From assembly GCA_022014175.1 (NCBI GenBank), contig JAKLLR010000010.1, forward strand, positions 1 through 35,247: 35,247 nt of DNA, read 5' to 3'. Origin of the DNA: Gammaproteobacteria bacterium (lineage in GTDB: Bacteria > Pseudomonadota > Gammaproteobacteria > Immundisolibacterales > JAKLLR01). Below the pieces are notes generated by a model. That model was not told where the DNA came from. It saw nothing but the letters and a program-made list of their open reading frames with translations, and did no database searches. This document shows positions 1 to 8,286 of this stretch, in pieces. Numbering within the stretch: position 1 is the stretch's first letter; each line of letters starts with the position of its first letter. Made by a program: the position numbers and the translations under genes.

Positions 1-1
1 A

Positions 2-85
2 TTCCCGGGTAAGCCCGCCTACCGAGGCTTAAATCCGTGGTTCTCGCACAAGGTTCGTGCTGACCAAGCACCATTATTTAATTGA
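2..85 (+). CDS. Possible C-terminal tail of an upstream gene (partial)
   Basis: One + strand frame is open from the window edge for 27 codons and ends with TGA at 83-85. The other two + frames stop within the first 30 bases. The encoded tail (about FPGKPAYRGLNPWF..., ending APLFN) has a plausible composition but I recognise no family. It would lie about 70 bp upstream of the lipoprotein gene on the same strand. It may equally be a chance open frame, because it is short and its beginning lies outside the window. Confidence 0.25.
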   Translation, partial: FPGKPAYRGLNPWFSHKVRADQAPLFN

Positions 86-155
86 AACAGTGCAAACTGG
101 TGGCAGTTTCCCGTTGTCGCCGCTGTGACGCGGACAAGAACGAGGTGTTGTGAGC

Positions 156-626
156 ATGACCCCACTCCTGAAATTCGTAATGGCCCTGCTGCTGTGTGGT
201 GTTGTGGCGGGCTGTGCCGGAATGCGGCCCGGCATGGAGCCGCCGGGATTGATGCTTACCAGTTTGCAGCTGACCGAGGTGGCGTTGCTGGCCCAGCAGT
301 ATGAGCTTGGGGTGAGGCTGCAAAACCCGAATCGGGAACCCCTGGTTGTGGAGGGTCTGCGTTACCAGTTGGACCTGAACGGCGAGCGTTTTGCCCGGGG
401 GGCTTCGGCAGCCGGTATTACGGTGCCCGGATATGGTGAGGCGGATCTGACCCTGCAGCTCTCTGTCAATACACTGCAGCTGGCGGGTCGACTGATGGCG
501 TGGATGGAGAATCCGCCGGAGGCGTTCGAGTACCGTATTCTGGGACAGATTGATCTGCAGGGGCTTGTTCGGGGGCTGCCATTCGAGTCCGCTGGTCGGG
601 TCAGCCTGAGTGCGGAAAGCCGATGA
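156..626 (+). CDS. LEA2/WHy-domain outer-membrane-type lipoprotein
   Basis: The 156-residue product starts with a lipoprotein signal: charged start, hydrophobic stretch, and a lipobox-like VVAGC with the lipidated Cys at residue 20. The rest resembles the LEA type 2 (WHy) beta-sandwich family found as small lipoproteins in proteobacteria: ligand-free beta strands with a [11 protein letters not shown] core that matches the usual v.l.v.NPN motif. Its role is unknown in the family. The ORF track begins at GTG 150, but GAGGT at 142-146 is well spaced for ATG 156, so I prefer 156. Its stop overlaps the ttcA start in ATGA, suggesting translational coupling. Confidence 0.8.
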   Translation: MTPLLKFVMALLLCGVVAGCAGMRPGMEPPGLMLTSLQLTEVALLAQQYELGVRLQNPNREPLVVEGLRYQLDLNGERFARGASAAGITVPGYGEADLTLQLSVNTLQLAGRLMAWMENPPEAFEYRILGQIDLQGLVRGLPFESAGRVSLSAESR

Positions 627-1462
627 TTCCCGAGGCCTTGCGCGAGGGGGATGGTCGTAAAGTTCGCTACGACTTCAACAAGTTGCAGAAGCGCTTGCGG
701 CGGCAGGTGGGTGAAGCCATTGCCGATTACGGTATGATCGAAGAGGGTGACCGGGTGATGGTCTGTCTCTCCGGCGGTAAAGACTCCTACGCCATGCTGG
801 ATGTTTTGCGCTGCCTCCAGCGCGCTGCGCCGGTCTCATTCGAGCTGGTCGCGGTGAATCTGGATCAAAAACAGCCGGGTTTCCCTGAGCAGGTGCTGCC
901 CGACTATCTGCGACAGGAGGGGGTGCGGTTTGAAATCCTTCAGCAGGACACTTACAGCGTGGTTAAGCGGCTGATTCCTGAAGGTAAAACCACTTGTGGT
1001 CTCTGTTCTCGGCTGAGGCGGGGGGCACTTTACGACTACGCCGCAGCCAACGGCATGACCAAAATCGCCCTGGGCCACCATCGGGATGACATTATTGAAA
1101 CCTTCTTCCTGAATCTCTTTTTCGGCGGCACTCTGAAGGCGATGCCGCCAAAGCTGCGCAGTGATGACGGCCGCAATATGGTGATTCGCCCCATGGCTTA
1201 CTGTCGTGAGTCAGATATTGCCCGTTATGCCGCAGAGCGGGCCTTCCCGATCATTCCCTGCAACCTCTGCGGCAGTCAGCAGAATCTGCAGCGGCAGACC
1301 ATCAAAGAGATGCTGGCCCAATGGGCGCGGCAACATCCAGGTCGTATCGAGACGATCTTTCGAAGTCTGGCCAACGTTGCGCCCTCGCAGCTGCTGGATC
1401 GATCCCTGTTCGAATTTGGCGAGCTGGCGACCGACGATTCCCGGTCCGTAGAATTTGTCTGA
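623..1462 (+). CDS. ttcA: tRNA 2-thiocytidine(32) synthetase TtcA
   Basis: The 279-residue protein is a PP-loop ATPase that thiolates cytidine 32 of certain tRNAs in the cytoplasm, using a [4Fe-4S] cluster. The PP-loop SGGKDS lies at residues 50-55. Two CxxC pairs diagnostic of TtcA are present: CGLC at 125-128 and CNLC at 213-216. The GHHRDD motif at about 151-156 is also typical. The E. coli enzyme is about 311 residues, so this one is slightly short at the C-terminus, without loss of known motifs. It overlaps the lipoprotein gene by 4 nt (ATGA) and probably shares its transcript. The assignment is secure. Confidence 0.95.
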   Translation: MIPEALREGDGRKVRYDFNKLQKRLRRQVGEAIADYGMIEEGDRVMVCLSGGKDSYAMLDVLRCLQRAAPVSFELVAVNLDQKQPGFPEQVLPDYLRQEGVRFEILQQDTYSVVKRLIPEGKTTCGLCSRLRRGALYDYAAANGMTKIALGHHRDDIIETFFLNLFFGGTLKAMPPKLRSDDGRNMVIRPMAYCRESDIARYAAERAFPIIPCNLCGSQQNLQRQTIKEMLAQWARQHPGRIETIFRSLANVAPSQLLDRSLFEFGELATDDSRSVEFV

Positions 1463-1555
1463 AAACCGCCAGCCGTAACCCGAATCACCCCGGTCCGGAG
1501 TACACTGATTTTCTAAACCGTTGATATTGGGTTTAATCGTGTCGGAGATGTGGAC

Positions 1556-2002
1556 ATGACGGAAACTGTAGGGCAGGCCGGTATGGAACTCTGGGTTTTG
1601 TGGTTGCTGGCTTTTCTTCTGGGTTTGGCGGTTGGGGCGGCTCTGGTTTTTGCCCTTGGCCGAGTTGGCCCTGGCCGGTCTCGGGTCCAGCAGGAGCTGG
1701 AACTGAGCCGGCAGGAAATGGACCGCTACCGCAGTTCTGTGGATGCCCATTTTCGTAAAACCGCAGAGCTATTCGAGACCATGAGCAGCCACTACCGGGG
1801 CATATATCAGCACATGGCAGAGGGTGCGCAAACCCTGTGTCAGCCTGACGAGGGCTCAGGTCGATTGGGGTTTTCTGGCGATGCGTTACCTTTTGATGCG
1901 ACCAGCGAAAGGGATGCGACCAGCGAGAGGCCAGAGGCGGCAACGGCGTCTGTGCAGCTGCCACCAGATGAGGTCGTTCGCCGATCCGGGGGTGCGGCAT
2001 GA
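1556..2002 (+). CDS. zapG: ZapG/YhcB family (DUF1043) envelope and division protein
   Basis: The protein has 148 residues with a single N-terminal membrane span at about 11-34, a cytoplasmic helical region, and a low-complexity tail. The stretch around residues 66-93 (HFRKTAELFETM, then HYRGIYQHMA) is the DUF1043 signature shared with E. coli YhcB/ZapG, which links divisome and envelope synthesis. The ORF track starts at GTG 1550, but CGGAG at 1543-1547 is better spaced for ATG 1556. The tail carries a tandem DATSER repeat. The stop overlaps the pyk start in ATGA, an unusual partner for zapG. Confidence 0.85.
   Translation: MTETVGQAGMELWVLWLLAFLLGLAVGAALVFALGRVGPGRSRVQQELELSRQEMDRYRSSVDAHFRKTAELFETMSSHYRGIYQHMAEGAQTLCQPDEGSGRLGFSGDALPFDATSERDATSERPEAATASVQLPPDEVVRRSGGAA
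1895..1930 (+). repeat. 18-bp in-frame tandem duplication in zapG
   Basis: Two adjacent 18-bp units differ at one base and encode DATSER twice. They lie in the acidic, disordered C-terminal tail after the conserved DUF1043 part, where length change should be tolerated. Confidence 0.85.
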
Positions 2003-3444
2003 TGGATCGGGGTACCAAGATTCTGGCGACACTGGGTCCCGCCACCTCTAGCGAAGACGCATTAGCGGAGCTGGTGGAGGCCGGGGTCGATCTGGTTCGA
2101 ATCAATTTCTCCCACGGTGATGCTGAGACCCATCGCCAGGTAGTCGAAAGGCTGCGTCGTCAGGCTGCGCTGGCTGATCGGGAGATCGGTATCCTGGCGG
2201 ACCTGCAGGGGCCAAAGATCCGCATTGGCCGCTTCGCCGATGGTCCCATCACCCTGGCCACCGGCGATGCCTTCACGATTGACTGTGCCCGGACTGCGCC
2301 CGGGGATCAGACGGTCGTGGGGACTTCATATACCGCGCTGGCGGCGGATGTCTCCGCTGGTGACAAGTTGCTGCTGGATGACGGCCGCATCTGCATGGTG
2401 GTGGAACAGGTTGAAGGCAGCGCGGTGCACTGCAGAGTGGAAATCGGTGGTGATCTATCCAACAACAAAGGGCTGAACCGCTTCGGTGGCGGGCTGTCGG
2501 CCCCCGGACTGACCGAAAAGGATAAAGCTGATATCAAGACAGCGGCAGACCTGGGGGTGGACTATCTGGCGGTCTCATTCGTCCGCAGTCGTGATCAGAT
2601 CATGCAGGCCACCGCCCTGTTTCGCACCGCCGGTGGCACCGGTGGCATGGTCGCCAAAATTGAGTGTGCGGAAGTGCTGGATGTGATTGATGAGGTGATC
2701 GAAGCGTGTGACGCGGTTATGGTTGCCCGCGGCGATCTGGGGGTCGAGATTGGTGACGCCCAGCTGCCGGCCGTGCAGAAAATGTTGATCCAGAAGGCCC
2801 GCAACATGGATCGTGCGGTGATTACTGCGACTCAGATGATGCAGTCGATGGTGAGCAGCCCGGTGCCGACCCGGGCGGAGGTCTTCGACGTGGCCAATGC
2901 CGTGGTGGACGGCACCGATGCGGTGATGCTGTCGGAGGAGTCCGCCACGGGTGAATACCCGGCTGAAGCGGTGCGCAGTATGGGCCGGATCTGCCATAGT
3001 GCAGAGCAACAGATCGCTAGCGGCGAGTCCGGTCACCGGATTGAGAGTGGTCAGCGGCGGGTGGATGAAGCCATCGCCAGCGCCGCCATGTATGCGGCGC
3101 GTTATCTGGGCGTGCAATCCATTGTGGCGCTCACCGAGTCTGGCGCGACAGCCCTCTGGATGTCCCGAATCAGTACCGAGATCCCGATTTTCGCCCTCTG
3201 CCGAACCCCTGAAGTGCGGGGCCGAATGACCCTGTTGCGGGGGGTCTATCCGGTGGCGTTCGACACCACCAGCAGTGATGTCACCCGGGTCAATCAGGAG
3301 GCGATCTCTGTATTGCTGGGGCGCGGCATGGTCAAGGAGAATGACCTGGTGCTGATCACCAAGGGAGATCTCATGGGGGTTCGCAGTGGCACCAACTCAA
3401 TCAAGATTATCCGGGTCGGTGATCTGGTGACGTCGATCTATTAA
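1999..3444 (+). CDS. pyk: Pyruvate kinase
   Basis: The 481-residue enzyme transfers phosphate from phosphoenolpyruvate to ADP, the last step of glycolysis. All hallmarks are visible: TLGPATS near the N-terminus, RINFSHGD at about 34-41, LADLQGPKIRIG at 67-77, the active-site AKIE at 219-222, MVARGDLGVE near 240, ITATQMMQSM, and the PTRAEVFDVANAV block. Length and the KGDLMG-type C-terminal domain are close to E. coli PykA. ATG 1999 overlaps the zapG stop; a second ATG follows at 2002, so either could serve. The gene ends 17 bp from the convergent hemerythrin gene, with no terminator visible between them. Confidence 0.96.
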   Translation: MMDRGTKILATLGPATSSEDALAELVEAGVDLVRINFSHGDAETHRQVVERLRRQAALADREIGILADLQGPKIRIGRFADGPITLATGDAFTIDCARTAPGDQTVVGTSYTALAADVSAGDKLLLDDGRICMVVEQVEGSAVHCRVEIGGDLSNNKGLNRFGGGLSAPGLTEKDKADIKTAADLGVDYLAVSFVRSRDQIMQATALFRTAGGTGGMVAKIECAEVLDVIDEVIEACDAVMVARGDLGVEIGDAQLPAVQKMLIQKARNMDRAVITATQMMQSMVSSPVPTRAEVFDVANAVVDGTDAVMLSEESATGEYPAEAVRSMGRICHSAEQQIASGESGHRIESGQRRVDEAIASAAMYAARYLGVQSIVALTESGATALWMSRISTEIPIFALCRTPEVRGRMTLLRGVYPVAFDTTSSDVTRVNQEAISVLLGRGMVKENDLVLITKGDLMGVRSGTNSIKIIRVGDLVTSIY

Positions 3445-3461
3445 ACCGGGTTGGGTTGCGA

Positions 3462-4016
3462 TTAAGCCAGGTAGCGGCTCCGTAGCCGGTCCAGCGCCTC
3501 GTGCATGCTCTGATAGCGCCCGGTTGCCTGGTCTTCGGCCTGTAGAGAACTCAAGGTGGCGCTCAGGCTCTCGGCGGAGACCGGGTCGAGTTTCTGATCC
3601 AGCGGATCAAACAGCTTTTCGTTCTCCAGTTGGAGATGTCTGCGGCTCATGCTGATGTACTCCTGGCTGGCATCGCAGAACTCCGCCATGCGGTTGCGGC
3701 CCTCCCGCATGCCGGCAATCGCCTCCTGGATGCGTTCGATCAAAGTCAGGGCCTGCTGATGTTCCAGCAGCATCTTGTGGACCGCCCCGTGGTCCGCCCC
3801 CATCCCGATTTTGCTGAGTTCCGGTAGCAGGTAATCCTCCTCCTTGCCATGATGATCAATCTCCGAGAAGTTCTCGAGAAAGCGGGCCATGTCGGCGATA
3901 TCCTCAGCGGCGACCAGCGCTTCACTCTCCATTGCCTGGCAGATGCCCTCCAGAATCTGGAGCATTCCTGACAGTTCCGTATGTTCGTTGCGGAAACACT
4001 GGGTTGGCACGGTCAT
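3462..4016 (-). CDS. Hemerythrin HHE cation-binding domain protein
   Basis: The 184-residue all-helical protein carries the His and Glu ligands of a hemerythrin-like di-iron centre: H12, H56 and E60 (HHGKEE), H80 and H86, then H127 and E131 (RRHLQLE). Such proteins bind oxygen or nitric oxide, sense redox state, or help repair iron centres; the exact role here is open. The ORF track uses a TTG at 4034, but AGGAG seven bases before ATG 4016 favours the shorter form. It stands alone on the - strand, divergent from the TraB gene. About 1.1 kb away is a putative Fur-controlled small RNA with a short match to this ribosome binding site. Confidence 0.88.
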   Translation of the reverse strand: MTVPTQCFRNEHTELSGMLQILEGICQAMESEALVAAEDIADMARFLENFSEIDHHGKEEDYLLPELSKIGMGADHGAVHKMLLEHQQALTLIERIQEAIAGMREGRNRMAEFCDASQEYISMSRRHLQLENEKLFDPLDQKLDPVSAESLSATLSSLQAEDQATGRYQSMHEALDRLRSRYLA

Positions 4017-4112
4017 CGCCTTTCTCCTGGGCAACCGGAAGGGTCGCCCGTTGAAACATGGTAGCTAGCAGAGCTTGCCATCCCAGGTCGGTTCGCGCCA
4101 GTGGCGTTTGAA

Positions 4113-4125
4113 TTGTCCCGGACAA
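4113..4125. promoter_or_regulatory. Inverted repeat in the hemerythrin/TraB divergent region
   Basis: TTGTCC and GGACAA flank a single C, giving a perfect 13-bp interrupted palindrome. It lies about 97 bp upstream of the hemerythrin start and 76 bp upstream of the TraB start. The position suits an operator for a dimeric regulator, but I recognise no consensus. Confidence 0.35.
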
Positions 4126-4200
4126 CTGCCAGACTGACTTGCTAATACTCCGCCGCCGGTTTGATTAAGCGGTTAACTCAACGATGGAGCAACAGGCGTT

Positions 4201-5091
4201 ATGGTGAATTTAATGGCGTTGGCCGGGTTGGTCGTTCTGTCGCTGACGGTGGCTTTTGACTGTCGCGCGGACACCAGCCTATGGCGGGTAACCGATGGTG
4301 ACCGGACGTTACTGCTCGGCGGCACCATCCATCTGCTCGGCGGCATCATCCATCTGCTCGGCGAGGGGGACTACCCGTTGCCCGCAGAGTTCGACCGGGC
4401 ATTTGCCGAGGCGGTCGAACTGATGTTCGAGACGGATCTGCAGGCGCTGGAAGCGCCGGCCTTTGGTCAGGAGCTGGCAGCCCGGCTCAGTTATCCCCCC
4501 GAGGAGTCTCTCCGTGCTGACCTGAGTCTGCCCACGATGCGAGCTCTGACGGCGTACTGTAAGCAAACCGGCCTGCCGCTGGCGGTGCTGGAGCGTTACC
4601 GGCCACCTCTGGTGGTGCTGACCCTGCTGAATGCCGAGTTTCAGCGTATCGGTCTGGTTGCGGCGGGGGTGGATGCGCACTTTTATAAGCGGGCCAGAAC
4701 TCAGGGTAAGCCGACCCTGCAACTGGAGGCCCCAGGTGAGCAGCTGGGGTTCATCGTCAACATGGGGCGGGGTCAGGAAGATGCGCTGATCAGAGCCACC
4801 TTGCGGGACATCAGTGAGATGGAGGCTATGATTCGCCGGATACTGCCTGCGTGGCGGGAGGGGGATCATGGTCGTCTGGCGGCTGATCTGCTTGAGCCGA
4901 TGCGGCAGGAGTCGCCGCAGCTCTACCAGGATCTGGTGGTCAGTCGTAATCAGGCCTGGATGCCGAAAATCAGGGCCCAACTGGAGGATTCGGGTACGGA
5001 GCTGGTGCTGGTGGGTGCGTTACATCTGCTGGGTCCGGACGGGTTATTGCAGGGTTTGGTGGAATCCGGCTATGGGGTAGAGCCTTATTAA
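4201..5091 (+). CDS. TraB/GumN family protein
   Basis: The 296-residue protein has an N-terminal hydrophobic segment that looks like a signal peptide ending near residue 23 (CRADTSLW). The mature part shows the TraB/PrgY/GumN family pattern: LWRVTDG, the LLGGTIHLL motif, ETDL near 79, the AGVDAHFYKRA block, and the C-terminal VLVGALHLLGPDGLL. The family has a conserved His/Glu site and is suspected to be metal-dependent hydrolytic, but is not well characterised in proteobacteria. The GTIH motif region is duplicated in tandem (separate entry). The gene is monocistronic, and a strong terminator lies 87 bp downstream. Confidence 0.85.
   Translation: MVNLMALAGLVVLSLTVAFDCRADTSLWRVTDGDRTLLLGGTIHLLGGIIHLLGEGDYPLPAEFDRAFAEAVELMFETDLQALEAPAFGQELAARLSYPPEESLRADLSLPTMRALTAYCKQTGLPLAVLERYRPPLVVLTLLNAEFQRIGLVAAGVDAHFYKRARTQGKPTLQLEAPGEQLGFIVNMGRGQEDALIRATLRDISEMEAMIRRILPAWREGDHGRLAADLLEPMRQESPQLYQDLVVSRNQAWMPKIRAQLEDSGTELVLVGALHLLGPDGLLQGLVESGYGVEPY
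4312..4353 (+). repeat. 21-bp in-frame tandem duplication of the GTIH motif
   Basis: Two adjacent 21-bp units differ at one base and encode LLGGTIH then LLGGIIH, followed by a partial third copy, LLG. The unit contains the family motif expected only once (GTIHLL before the DYPLP segment). Confidence 0.9.
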
Positions 5092-5101
5092 TTTTCCGCC
5101 C

Positions 5102-5130
5102 TTGAAAAATCAAATGAGAAGCATTATCAT
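5102..5130 (+). promoter_or_regulatory. Sigma-70 promoter of the intergenic small RNA
   Basis: TTGAAA at 5102-5107 and TATCAT at 5125-5130 are separated by exactly 17 bp. This is among the best -35/-10 pairs I found in the window. It points into the gap after the TraB gene, where no ORF follows on the + strand. The predicted start of transcription is near 5137. Confidence 0.65.
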
Positions 5131-5131
5131 T
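5113..5131. promoter_or_regulatory. Fur box overlapping the -10 element
   Basis: AATGAGAAGCATTATC matches 14 of 16 positions of the last 16 bases of the Fur consensus (AATGATAATCATTATC). The core TGAGAAG-C-ATTATCA fits the 7-1-7 model with two mismatches. Binding here would cover the -10 of the adjacent promoter, so iron-loaded Fur should repress it. Confidence 0.6.
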
Positions 5132-5136
5132 TAGCT

Positions 5137-5204
5137 ATGCTAGCAGTTTATCTGTTAGTTCTCCTTCCTCAAATTCTGCCCCCGTCTTTACGGGGGCTTT
5201 TTTT
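5137..5204 (+). ncRNA. Putative Fur-regulated small RNA (RyhB/PrrF-like logic)
   Basis: From the predicted start near 5137 the transcript would be about 68 nt. It opens with a hairpin (CTAGCAG 5140-5146 pairing with CTGTTAG 5152-5158 around a TTTAT loop, plus a flanking G-U pair). An unpaired CU-rich stretch, about 5160-5177, then carries CTCCTTCCTC, complementary to Shine-Dalgarno-like sequence. It closes with a seven-pair GC hairpin and seven U. This 5' hairpin, seed, terminator layout is typical of Hfq-dependent base-pairing RNAs, and Fur control is typical of iron-sparing RNAs. No homolog is recognised and expression is inferred only. Confidence 0.58.
5178..5204 (+). terminator. Intrinsic terminator
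   Basis: GCCCCCG (5178-5184), loop TCTTTA, CGGGGGC (5191-5197), then seven T. The T tract exists only for the + strand; the reverse reading lacks one. It ends both the putative small RNA and any transcript running on from the TraB gene. Confidence 0.92.
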
Positions 5205-5264
5205 GCCCACAATCTGGCCTGCCCGGATGCGGGTGACATTCTGAACTAACCGGGCATCTCGGAT

Positions 5265-6932
5265 TCAGCGGACGTCGGCGAGCCCCTGCCGTCGTGGATC
5301 GCTGGCCGCCCGTATGTGGCCGCTGGCCCGATCCCACCAGATTGCCTGCATATTGCCGTAGCGGCGGCCCACCGGTTTTAGCTGGTGGCCCAAGGCACTG
5401 AGCCCGTCCTGTTGGGCGCTGCTCAGGCCGTCAGTTTCAAACTGGATGACATCCGGCAGAAACTGGTGGTGATAACGGGGTAGGCTGACCCAGGATGCGG
5501 GGTCTTTGTTGCCTTCGCCGAACTCCAGGGCCGCCAGCAGCACCATGGTGATGATCCGGCTGCCGCCGGGGGTGCCCAGGACTGCGACGTCGTCACCGAT
5601 CTCCAGAAAGGTCGGGGTCATGCTCGACAGGGGGCGCTTGCCCGGGGCGATGGCGTTGGCCTCCGCGCCGACCAGGCCGTAAGCGTTGGGCAGGCCCGGT
5701 TTGCTGGAGAAGTCATCCATCTCATCGTTCAGCAGCACGCCGGTGCCCGGAGGCACGAAGCCGGAGCCAAATGGCAGGTTAACCGAGAGGGTTGCGGCGA
5801 CCCGGTTGCCATCACCATCAATAATCGAAAAGTGGGTGGTGTCCCGCCCCCGTTGCAGCTTAGCCCGCCCGGGCAGCATGGCACTGGGGGTGGCGCGGTC
5901 TCTGCGAATGCCCGCGGCCAGTCCGGCGGCGTAGGTCTTGTCGATCAGTTGAGCGACCGGCACTTGGGTGAAATCCGGATCCCCCAGATACTGGGCCCGG
6001 TCCCGGTAAGCCCGGCGCATCGCCTCCACCACCAGATGTTTGCGGGTGATGTCATCGACCTCGTCAAGCGCATAACGTTCCAGGATATTCAGCGCCGTGA
6101 TCAAAGCCACGCCGCCGGAGGAGGGTGGTGGTGCGGTGGTGATTTTCATCTGCCGATACTGGCCGGTCACCGGGGTCCGCTGCTTGACCCGGTAAGCGGT
6201 CAGGTCCTGGGTCCGCCAGTGACCCCCTGCGGCATTCACCCCGGCAATCAGCTGCTGGGCGACCAGACCGGTATAGAAGCCGTCCCGGCCCTGTTCGGCG
6301 AGGGCTTCGAGGGTTTTGGCCAGATCTCCCTGTACCAGCCTGAAACCGCTGGCTGGCGCGTCGCCCCGGTCGAGAAAAATCGCTGCGGCGGCGGATGATG
6401 CCCGTAGTGCGTCGAGGCGGTAACCAACCATCTTGAGATAGTGCTCATCCACCACAAAACCGTCACGAGCCAGACGGATGGCAGGTGCCAGACTGGTGGC
6501 GAGGGGCAGGTTGCCATAGGTCTCCGTCAGATGGACCAGCCCGGCGGGTAGCCCCGGAATTCCCGCGCTCAGTGGGCCGTCGATGGAGAGTTTGGGGATC
6601 GGCTCGCCGGTGGCGTCCAGATACATGTCAACCCGGGCGGACAGCGGCGCCCGCTCGCGCCCGTCGACCATGGTACTAAAGTTGTCACTGGCGCGATGCA
6701 GCAGCCAGAAGCCGCCACCACCGATACCTGAACTGCTTGGCTCGACGACCGCCAGTGCTGCGCTGACGGCGACAGCGGCATCGAAGGCATTACCCCCCCT
6801 GCTCAGAATCTCGAAACCGGCCTCGGTGGCCAGGGGGTAGGCGGTGGCGATGGCGGCCGGTGCCGCCTCCGCCGGGTTGACGAAAACCCCAAGCCAGAGC
6901 GCCAGGAGCAGGCCAATTCGCTGTTTGGCCAT
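5265..6932 (-). CDS. ggt: Gamma-glutamyltranspeptidase (glutathione hydrolase)
   Basis: The 555-residue precursor has a signal peptide (MAKQRIGLLLALWLG, cleavage after about residue 23) and acts in the periplasm on glutathione and other gamma-glutamyl compounds. The enzyme self-cleaves before a catalytic Thr, here T365 in RDTTHFSI. Other family landmarks are GGGGFW near 71-76, PPPSSGG at 268-274, NDEMDDFSSKPG near 402-413, LSSMTPT, and GTPGGSRII. The ORF track extends to 7046, but that part overlaps the ferredoxin gene in another frame; ATG 6932 begins a proper signal sequence 2 bp after the ferredoxin stop. It is the last gene of the M16-rsmD-coaD-fdx run. Confidence 0.94.
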   Translation of the reverse strand: MAKQRIGLLLALWLGVFVNPAEAAPAAIATAYPLATEAGFEILSRGGNAFDAAVAVSAALAVVEPSSSGIGGGGFWLLHRASDNFSTMVDGRERAPLSARVDMYLDATGEPIPKLSIDGPLSAGIPGLPAGLVHLTETYGNLPLATSLAPAIRLARDGFVVDEHYLKMVGYRLDALRASSAAAAIFLDRGDAPASGFRLVQGDLAKTLEALAEQGRDGFYTGLVAQQLIAGVNAAGGHWRTQDLTAYRVKQRTPVTGQYRQMKITTAPPPSSGGVALITALNILERYALDEVDDITRKHLVVEAMRRAYRDRAQYLGDPDFTQVPVAQLIDKTYAAGLAAGIRRDRATPSAMLPGRAKLQRGRDTTHFSIIDGDGNRVAATLSVNLPFGSGFVPPGTGVLLNDEMDDFSSKPGLPNAYGLVGAEANAIAPGKRPLSSMTPTFLEIGDDVAVLGTPGGSRIITMVLLAALEFGEGNKDPASWVSLPRYHHQFLPDVIQFETDGLSSAQQDGLSALGHQLKPVGRRYGNMQAIWWDRASGHIRAASDPRRQGLADVR

Positions 6933-6934
6933 GA

Positions 6935-7695
<761 letters not shown>

Positions 7696-7698
7696 GAT

Positions 7699-8286
7699 TC
7701 AGGTGCTCGTGGGCGGCTCGGTTATTCGCAGCAGCCGGTAACGAACGGCCCCTGCCTGTTTGTCTTTCAGTTGTTGCCAGTTCACGGGCCAGGCGGGGTT
7801 CAGTTCCGGCTCACTCTCCAGATAGATCAGTGTGCCGGGTTTACACCAGGGCCATTTTGCCAGGGTGTCTATGAGTTCGCCCGCCAGGTTGCTGTTGAAT
7901 GGCGGGTCCAGGAATACCAGGCCCGGACGACTGGCTTCAGCGGTGAGGGTGTTCAGATAGTCTAACGACTCCGCCCTGACCAGATCGACCTGCTTCAGTG
8001 CGCCCAGCTGCTCCGCAGATTGGCGTAAATTCTCCACCACCCTTCGGTCTCTGTCCACTAGCGTTGCGTGGCCCGCGCCCCGGGAGAGGGCCTCCCAGCT
8101 GAGGATGCCAGAGCCGGCACAGAGGTCAAGGCAGCGTATGCCGGTGATCTCCCGCTGCAGCCAGTTGAACAGAGTTTCCCGTACCCGATCAGGTGTTGGG
8201 CGAAGCTCGCTCAATTCCGGGAACGCCACTACCCGGCTGCGCCATTTGCCGCCGATGATGCGCAGACGGCCCCGGGGTTTGTTCAA
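7699..8286 (-). CDS. rsmD: 16S rRNA (guanine(966)-N(2))-methyltransferase
   Basis: The 195-residue SAM-dependent enzyme methylates G966 of 16S rRNA during 30S assembly. Motifs are RIIGGKWRSR at 9-18, LRPTPDRVRETLFNWL at 28-43, the SAM loop LDLCAGSGIL at 53-62 and the catalytic DPPF at 127-130. No ATG is available upstream of the first conserved block. The start is a TTG whose last bases form the stop of the preceding peptidase gene (TTGA overlap), which implies coupling. It keeps its usual place beside coaD and divergent from ftsY. Confidence 0.95.
   Translation of the reverse strand: MNKPRGRLRIIGGKWRSRVVAFPELSELRPTPDRVRETLFNWLQREITGIRCLDLCAGSGILSWEALSRGAGHATLVDRDRRVVENLRQSAEQLGALKQVDLVRAESLDYLNTLTAEASRPGLVFLDPPFNSNLAGELIDTLAKWPWCKPGTLIYLESEPELNPAWPVNWQQLKDKQAGAVRYRLLRITEPPTST

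Noticed and set aside
1211-1750. 179-residue - strand frame across the ttcA end
   Set aside because: It is antisense to TtcA and ZapG coding and has no family resemblance.
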